Assembly: GCA_963971575.1 (NCBI GenBank)
Contig: OZ020624.1
Coordinates: 7,560,903 to 7,624,902 of the forward strand
Reading direction: 5' to 3'
DNA length: 64,000 nt
From: Liopterus haemorrhoidalis
Lineage: Eukaryota > Arthropoda > Insecta > Coleoptera > Dytiscidae
In this document: piece after piece, positions 58,496 through 64,000 of the stretch
Layout: each line of letters starts with the position of its first letter
Numbering within the stretch: the stretch's first letter is position 1
Program-made: the position numbers and the translations under genes
The notes under the pieces: model-generated
Databases searched by the model: none
Seen by the model: the letters and a program-made list of their open reading frames with translations, nothing else
What the model was told of the DNA's origin: nothing

Positions 58496-58689
58496 AGTTA
58501 TTATTATAAAGATAGGTTGTGTGCGGCGTAAATAGTCTTCATTACCGAGCGTCAAACATTTTAACTAACTAACTTACTACTTAAAAACTTACGCGTAAAA
58601 AACATTAATTTTTCGAGATGAGCACATTTTTTACACATGTTGCCATATGAATAGTATTATGTATTTACAATTGGACACAATATATTTAT

Positions 58690-58860
58690 TATTTGATGGT
58701 TGTAGATAAATAATTTTAGTCCCAACATTTCACAAGAACTAGAACTGAAACTGAACTGAAAATATTTCTTTCATGGAGTTTGATTTTTTAACTTAGATAA
58801 AAGTTTATCAATATTTATATTAAGTAAATACAGTCAGATAAAAATAAATAATACCTTGCT
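58690..58860. repeat. Intergenic homology block S3
   Basis: AGAACTGAAACTGAACTGAA, TTTATCAATATTTATATTAA and CAGATAAAAATAAATAA parallel S1 and S2. Lies between copies D and E. Confidence 0.4.
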
Positions 58861-59003
58861 TAACACATTAATGACAACGTATACCATCGCATACTTCCCG
58901 TGTAGCCGTTGATGGCCACCGGTGGTACATTCGTCTGTATATTTTCCACACAAATTATAAAAAAATCCAAAAAATATAATTATTGTATAACATATTAAAA
59001 TTT

Positions 59004-59150
59004 TTAAGATTTTGTAGGTATGATCACCAAAAAACCCTTATAACTAGGGATGGGGAGTCGGAGTCAGGAGTCGGGAGTCGAAGAGTCGAAGCTTTTTGGA
59101 CGAGTCGGAGTTGGAGTTGGGAGCCGGAAAAAGTTATCGACTCCCGACTC
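59004..59150. mobile_element. T element left-end scrap next to GAGTCG-rich hAT-like end
   Basis: 59004-59045 matches the first 42 bases of the T family. At 59046 TAGGGATGGGGAGTCGGAGT begins a GAGTCG-rich stretch typical of certain hAT ends; no partner found. Confidence 0.5.
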
Positions 59151-59700
59151 AAGACAGGTTTTTATAACAAAAATACCCTGAGAAGTAAATTAGTTAATAA
59201 CAAAATAAGTCAGAAAGAAAATACTTCCTATTCCGGTATCTACAAAATCAAATGTAATGATATAACGCGTATTACATAGGGCAAACTAAACGTAATTTTA
59301 AAGTAAGATTTAAAGAACACTTGTGGGTATGGAAATATAATAAATTCGATTCATCTAATTTAGCCAAACATCTTATAGAAAACGGTCACCATTGCAATGA
59401 AAAAAAATTTGAAATTTTACATTTAGAAAATAAAAGTGGAAAACCCATGTACTTCTTAGAGGCATTTGAGATTAAATATGCACAGCGAGAAGGGCATAAT
59501 CTCATCAATGAACAATTGGATCTGTTGGAATCTCCCATTCTCAGGACTATGGTTAATGGTATTTCCTAATCCCTTCCCACACCTATTTGTTCGTAATAGC
59601 ATTTCTTGTACATTCTTCTGAAGATGGCCTAACAAGCCGAAATATATTAAGTTTTAATCAAATATTTTGTGGAATATAACCAAGTGTATTATTTACAATT
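59151..59700 (+). pseudogene. Penelope-like element, GIY-YIG endonuclease end
   Basis: Reads KTGFYNKNTLRSKLVNNK, SGIYKIKCND (the GIY part), then a frameshift near 59270, then YIGQTKRNFKVRFKEH, LAKHLIENGHH, KPMYFLEAFEIKYAQREGH and a stop at 59569. Family: Penelope-like retroelement, C-terminal nuclease. Upstream reverse transcriptase missing. The 3' region holds a hammerhead-like motif. Confidence 0.8.
59615..59651 (+). ncRNA. Hammerhead-like motif after the Penelope ORF
   Basis: CTT (stem I), CTGAAGA (59618-59624), T, GGC-loop-GCC (stem II, 3 pairs), GAAA (59639-59642), TAT, ATT, then AAG pairing with CTT. Weak stem II, but its place 46 bases after the endonuclease stop ties the motif to Penelope elements. 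Confidence 0.45.
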
Positions 59701-59764
59701 TACTTTATTTCACTTTAATTATTAAGATCAGTTTATTTTGCGATATTGCATACAATTATAAATT

Positions 59765-60011
59765 ATGCCATTATTTTCTGGAGAGCAGCAACAAAAAGCT
59801 ATTCGAATATTAACATTTAATCCATATAGAACTTCCTGTAGAAACTTATTTAAAGATCTTAAAATATAATATTAAAAGTTCCCTCACTTTTTATATTAGA
59901 ATGTGTATTATTTGTTAGAAATCATTATAGTTGCTTTAATATAAATAGTGATTATCATAATCACATTACAAGGAGTAAATCTAGCTTGAATATTGAGAGA
60001 CACCATATTAC
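59765..60011 (+). pseudogene. CR1/jockey-type reverse transcriptase C-terminal scrap
   Basis: MPLFSGEQQQKAIRILTFNP, YRTSCRNLFKDLKI, a stop, then VPSLFILECVLFVRNHYSCF and HNHITRSKSSLN. It parallels the end of the protein at 48862-50190 ([20 protein letters not shown]). It runs into the foldback at 60012. Confidence 0.7.
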
Positions 60012-60583
60012 TAGACCAGGAGCTCATGACAGTTTTTGGTCTCCGATTTCATAGAGCATGCCTTTTGGAGGAGAGAATATTTACCCTGTGACAACAAAAA
60101 AGGGATGGTACTAAACCCCTGCACGCTTTCCGGTCATAGGGAAAATTGCATTTCCATTTAAACACAACATTTTTGTGCTTTTCTCTGATTTAATATTGCT
60201 TGCCCTTTTGTCAAAAGAAATTTATAACAAATTTAAAATCTTTTAAATATATGCATGCGATTCGGAGGGTCCCAAAGGGCTCAAACGGTCATGTGATCTT
60301 GTAATAAAAAAATATGATTTTCCGCGTTTTCATTCAGCATGCCAATAATTAAAAGACTTTAAATTTGTTATAACTTTCTTTTGACAAAAGGGCAAGCAAT
60401 ATTAAATCAGAGAAAAACACAAAAAAATTGTGTTTAAGTGGAAATGCAATTTTCCCTATGACCGGAAAGCGTGCAGGGGTTTAGTACCATCCCTTTTTTG
60501 TTGTCACAGGGTAAATATTCTCTCCTCCAAAAGGCATGCTGTATGAAATCGGAGACCAAAAACTGTCATGAGCTCCCGGTCTA
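60012..60583. mobile_element. Foldback element
   Basis: Arms 60012-60244 and 60351-60583 are near-identical inverted repeats of 233 bases around 106 bases. Ends TAGACCAGGAGCTCATGAC. No target duplication evident and no ORF credible. Confidence 0.85.
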
Positions 60584-60840
60584 GAAGCAATACCATAGTT
60601 CATGAAACAAAAAGTACAAGTTTCTACAATGACATCTGAAAGTTTCTGTTCATTAATGGTGGGTTTAGTCAACACTTACCCTTAGTCTTAAGGTAAGTTT
60701 TAGTTTTAGATTTTGTCTTAAGCGTAATAAATGAGTACGAGTTTATACAATGATTTAATCTTAACAAATAACCAATGAAACGCCGAGTTTAACGCACGCG
60801 CATAGTGTCCTCGTTCAGTGTTGACGAACAAATATTGTAC
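60584..60840. other. No gene recognised
   Basis: Contains a TCTTAAGGTAAGTTTTAG-like region whose complement-like words recur at about 62260-62400 (TAGTCTTAGTCGTAAG); possible ends of an unrecognised repeat. Confidence 0.35.
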
Positions 60841-60842
60841 TA

Positions 60843-62013
60843 TAGCCGGATTGCTGATAGGTGACTGTTACATGTATGTATCAAGTAGTGCATTCATATA
60901 ATAATCTAGTTACCATTTTTCAGCGATTTTAAAAATGTTTTTTGTTATTTGTCTTAGCTGTCAGTGTCTGTTAATAATATTAATTAATAGATCTTGCGGC
61001 CAATTATTAAATTTACAAACTTTAATTTTAAATCTGCTGGAATATTTTAATTCCGAAAAAGGTCCACTTATTTCTCTATCTTGTGTCCGTCAAAGAGTAG
61101 CAGCTGCCTTAAAGATTTCGGAATCAACAATTCGTAGAATTATAAAATGTAATAAATCTGAACTTCTCACTAACAAAATCACGAGAAAACGAAGGAAATT
61201 AAAATCTGAACCAGTTTATTTTATTGATACATTGGTACAAACGTATGGTCATAAAGTACTAAGATTACCTCCTTATCACTGCCTGTTTAACCCCATTGAA
61301 CTAATTTGGGGTATAACAAAAAATTATTATGATATTGGTCAAAATGGATATAGTGATAACGAAGTTTTGAAAATGTGGCAAGTAGCCTGTGATCAAATTA
61401 GTTGTGAAACTTGGGCAAAATCTGTTAAAAAAATCGAAAATTTAATAAATGAATGGTGGGAAAGGGAAAGGATTGTTGATGATATTAATCCAATAATAAT
61501 AAATAAAAGAAATGACAGCGATAGTTCAGATGACGACGATATCATGCATTACAGTGACTAATTTAAAAAAAATAAAAATAAACATTTAAATACAACTTGT
61601 AGCAATATATTATATGAATAAATATATTTTTACTTAATATTTTATTACTTTGTACTTAGGGGAAACATAAAAATTTAATTTAATAAAACAACAAATTATA
61701 ATCCAAAATTTACGTATGAGTATAAGTTTTTCCTTATTTATAATTATTACCTTAAAATTAATAATTTTGTTTGTTTGAGTACTGCTGTAAATTTATTTTC
61801 ATGCTCAAATTAGTAAATATATCTACGAATCATGCCGTTTCTTTCTAATGCTTTGTTTTTTATTAAAATAATTTGGAAGGTTAGTTGTCAACTTGCGTCA
61901 CTATACGTTACTATGGGTATGCAAATAAATATAATGATATAGACAGAGAAAGCATATAGTATTGTATATCGATACTTGTAGCAACGAATAGTCACCTATC
62001 AGCAATCCGACTA
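60843..62013. mobile_element. Tc1/mariner-related element X2
   Basis: Ends TAGCCGGATTGCTGATAGGT and CACCTATCAGCAATCCGACTA between TA dinucleotides (60841-60842, 62014-62015). Carries a deleted transposase gene. It serves as the empty-site reference for X1. Confidence 0.88.
60935..61561 (+). pseudogene. Transposase of X2, internally deleted
   Basis: Open for 208 codons. The HTH part SLSCVRQRVAAALKISESTI is joined through KRRKLKSEPVYFIDT to the DDE end HKVLRLPPYHCLFNPIELIW and GITKNYYDI, then an acidic tail. The region carrying the first two catalytic acids is missing although the frame is open, so the deletion kept frame. The first 30 codons lie near the inverted end and may be non-coding. 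The family is a Tc1/mariner-related DDE_3 type common in insects. Confidence 0.75.
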
Positions 62014-62015
62014 TA

Positions 62016-62531
62016 ACTGATATTTTAAACGTTAAAAGTCAAAATCTTTGGCTATATATATAACGATTAAAAAAATAAACATTATGAATAAAGTGTTCCA
62101 AAAAAAAATAAATAAAATGCATCTGGATAATAGCAAGTAGCCAAGTCCAAAAAAAAAAAAAAAAAGATGTTCCCAAATAAAAACAATAATAAAATTGTTA
62201 ATAGTACGTAATATGTAACCTGCACATTTTACGTCAGTGTGTGCGCACGCGTATTTGTTCGGTTTTAGTCTTAGTCGTAAGAAAAGGTAAATGTTGGCTC
62301 TCTCCCAAGGTCGGTTTTAAGAACGTTAATACTAAAACTAAATCAATGTCTTGTATAAACTTGCTCGTAGAAATATGATGTTTTATCTTTTAAGGTTAAA
62401 ACTAAAACATAAGTTTAAAACTAAATGTTGACACCACCATAAGGATGTATAATGGTTGTCGACGTATACCATAGCTACAAATCTTGTGTAACAACCTAGC
62501 CAAAGTTTCAGTGCAAAAATTCGACACATTT
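62016..62531. other. 3' flank of copy E, no gene
   Basis: A run of A at about 62148-62165, then AT-rich sequence; AACAACCT near 62491 resembles the 3' flank of D. Confidence 0.4.
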
Positions 62532-64000
62532 TTATATACAATAACAATAGAGTTTCAAATTGAAATCATCAATACAGTAACTAGAATTTCCATACTTATT
62601 CAACCTACTGATGGTCCCTGAAATCTTAAAATCATCTTTTTTGCAATTCGCACAAGGTACTGTGGAGCCAAACCAACCATTACCCGGTGAAGTCTTGAAC
62701 ATCACTTCATAAACACTTGAAGTTATATTCTGCTTATGATCGAAATATGTCGCCACTCTAGCTTTAGTTACTTCAGCTAAACTTAAGTTAGCACACTGAG
62801 GATAGTCTTTAAGTAACTTATTAATAAAGACCACACTGTATTCTGAAACATTTCCAACCACTGGATCCGCCGTGTCAACTGGAAGACTCACTTGACAAGT
62901 GCACCAGTGTGTAGAAATATTAGCAATATCACATGTTCTATTCGGCGAGATTGGTAGAAATAAACTAACACTTCTCCCACCAGGATCATGTTTGTCTTTT
63001 AAATATTCATTTGTTAATTGATCTGGATGGAGAATATTATTTAAAGTTGCGTGCAAGTCAAAAGGTGTTGTCAAACGAAATGCATTTTTCTTCATGTTAT
63101 TCACTGCGATTGAGTACTTTGTTTGGAACCACTGGGGAAGTACAAAGAATACAAATGGAAGTCTCTCTTCCAAATGTCCTTGATGCGTTCTGGCAATCGC
63201 ACCAAATCTATATCCATGGTCGCTCATGAAAATTAATATTGTGTTATTCAAAATTCCAGATTCATTTAAAAATTTTAAATGATTAACATAATCATCATCT
63301 CCTAAAGTTGCAGAATTTAAATTATCGTGAGTTAGTGATGTCGTCCACAAAAATGAAAAGAAACGATGATTTTTCATTTTAGTAATAAATTTTTCACCTG
63401 ATTGAAGAAGAACTCGATACATGGGTCTTGTGCTCATGCACAGTGGGTATGTATTTGATATAGAGTTATGAGAGGTCTCCTTCATTGCAGTGTAATCAAA
63501 TGTTTTCCAGTAATAATCAGTAGGTTGTTTAAACCAACCCCTTTTTACATAGTTAAATACACCAATTGCACTACGCTCTTCAGCTAAATTCGTAATATAA
63601 CCATTTTTAGAATAATTCTGGAAAACATATGAACAGTTATCAAATTTTATATCTTTCTCGGGCAAGCAACTTTTTTCCAATTCTTCGCCACTGTACCCTG
63701 TGAAAACAGGCATAAGATTAGGAAAAGTATTGTCACCAACTTTGTTGTACCCAAAATATTCAATAGCATTCATTTTTTCTTTTAGAAATGTGGTCGTTTT
63801 TGGCATTTTTCTGTAAAAATGTAACCTTGATATGGAATCTATTCCTACAATCACTACATTCAATTTTTTATCGTCTATGGCACGAGTGGTATTTAATTTA
63901 GACATTGGTTTCTTGTCTGGTACGAAGGAATGGAAATCTATATGTTTAGTTCCATTATAACTGCATTCAACTTTAACAAATTCGTCTTCGACATTAATAC
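62532..64000 (-). CDS. DUF229-family membrane phosphatase/sulfatase-like protein, copy E (5' end outside window)
   Basis: The frame is open from base 63998 to the stop at 62532, 488 residues, ending YCYCI. Upstream of MSKLN it continues as EDEFVKVECSYNGTKHIDF, so the true start lies outside. VGIDSISR, SLTHDNLN, MSDHGYRFG, THQGHLEERLPF and the cysteine-rich tail are all present, so the catalytic frame appears intact. It is closest by eye to copy D (shared LPEKDIKFDNCS and VKRGW segments), which suggests D and E arose by the most recent duplication in the window. Confidence 0.9.
   Translation of the reverse strand, partial: INVEDEFVKVECSYNGTKHIDFHSFVPDKKPMSKLNTTRAIDDKKLNVVIVGIDSISRLHFYRKMPKTTTFLKEKMNAIEYFGYNKVGDNTFPNLMPVFTGYSGEELEKSCLPEKDIKFDNCSYVFQNYSKNGYITNLAEERSAIGVFNYVKRGWFKQPTDYYWKTFDYTAMKETSHNSISNTYPLCMSTRPMYRVLLQSGEKFITKMKNHRFFSFLWTTSLTHDNLNSATLGDDDYVNHLKFLNESGILNNTILIFMSDHGYRFGAIARTHQGHLEERLPFVFFVLPQWFQTKYSIAVNNMKKNAFRLTTPFDLHATLNNILHPDQLTNEYLKDKHDPGGRSVSLFLPISPNRTCDIANISTHWCTCQVSLPVDTADPVVGNVSEYSVVFINKLLKDYPQCANLSLAEVTKARVATYFDHKQNITSSVYEVMFKTSPGNGWFGSTVPCANCKKDDFKISGTISRLNKYGNSSYCIDDFNLKLYCYCI

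Overview
The window looks like arthropod, most likely insect, nuclear DNA. It is AT-rich and gene-poor, and it is packed with nested DNA transposons (mariner/Tc1, piggyBac, Harbinger, hAT), non-LTR retrotransposons, Penelope-like elements, tRNA-derived SINEs and tandem repeats. There are no operons, no bacterial-type gene spacing and no CRISPR array. I cannot assign an order or species from the sequence alone.

The only host-like genes are five tandem copies, all on the minus strand, of one intronless-in-coding gene of about 630 residues: A 1-1746 (3' end outside), B 12886-14775, C 27707-29602, D 53386-55281 and E 62532-64000 (5' end outside). They encode a DUF229-type (Pfam PF02995) member of the alkaline phosphatase/sulfatase superfamily, with an N-terminal signal anchor, a GIDS motif, an SDHG motif and a cysteine-rich tail. 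A is open as far as seen, B and C are intact, and E is open as far as seen. D carries a TAA at codon 8 and is probably a pseudogene or has lost its membrane anchor. Each visible 5' end has a pyrimidine-rich 3' splice site 10-13 bases before the ATG, so the genes probably have a 5' UTR intron whose first exon I could not find.

Between genes almost everything is repeats. 1.8-12.9 kb: two nested non-LTR fragments, a Penelope-like remnant, a hAT inside a hAT, and a foldback carrying a near-perfect hammerhead ribozyme motif. 14.9-17 kb: a Tc1-like element hosting three later insertions whose exact edges are proven by empty sites in related copies elsewhere in the window. 17-27.5 kb: hAT, Tc1, piggyBac (with an RTE insertion) and Harbinger (with a hAT MITE). 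29.9-46 kb: hAT, Helentron/DINE-like elements (called T elements here), two satellite-like arrays, THAP and SWIM-domain fragments, two mariners and a second hammerhead foldback. 46.3-53.3 kb: a 6.9-kb Harbinger element stacked with another TIR element, a THAP/SWIM element and a CR1/jockey retroelement. 55.4-62 kb: another T element, a TIR element with a 10-bp duplication, a second Penelope remnant and a second Tc1-like copy.

The most unusual signals are (i) the T elements, whose four long copies share flanks but carry four different tRNA-like segments at one internal place, (ii) paired, inverted hammerhead-ribozyme-bearing Penelope-type ends, and (iii) a SWIM/THAP gene module seen at two or three places inside transposon-like sequence.
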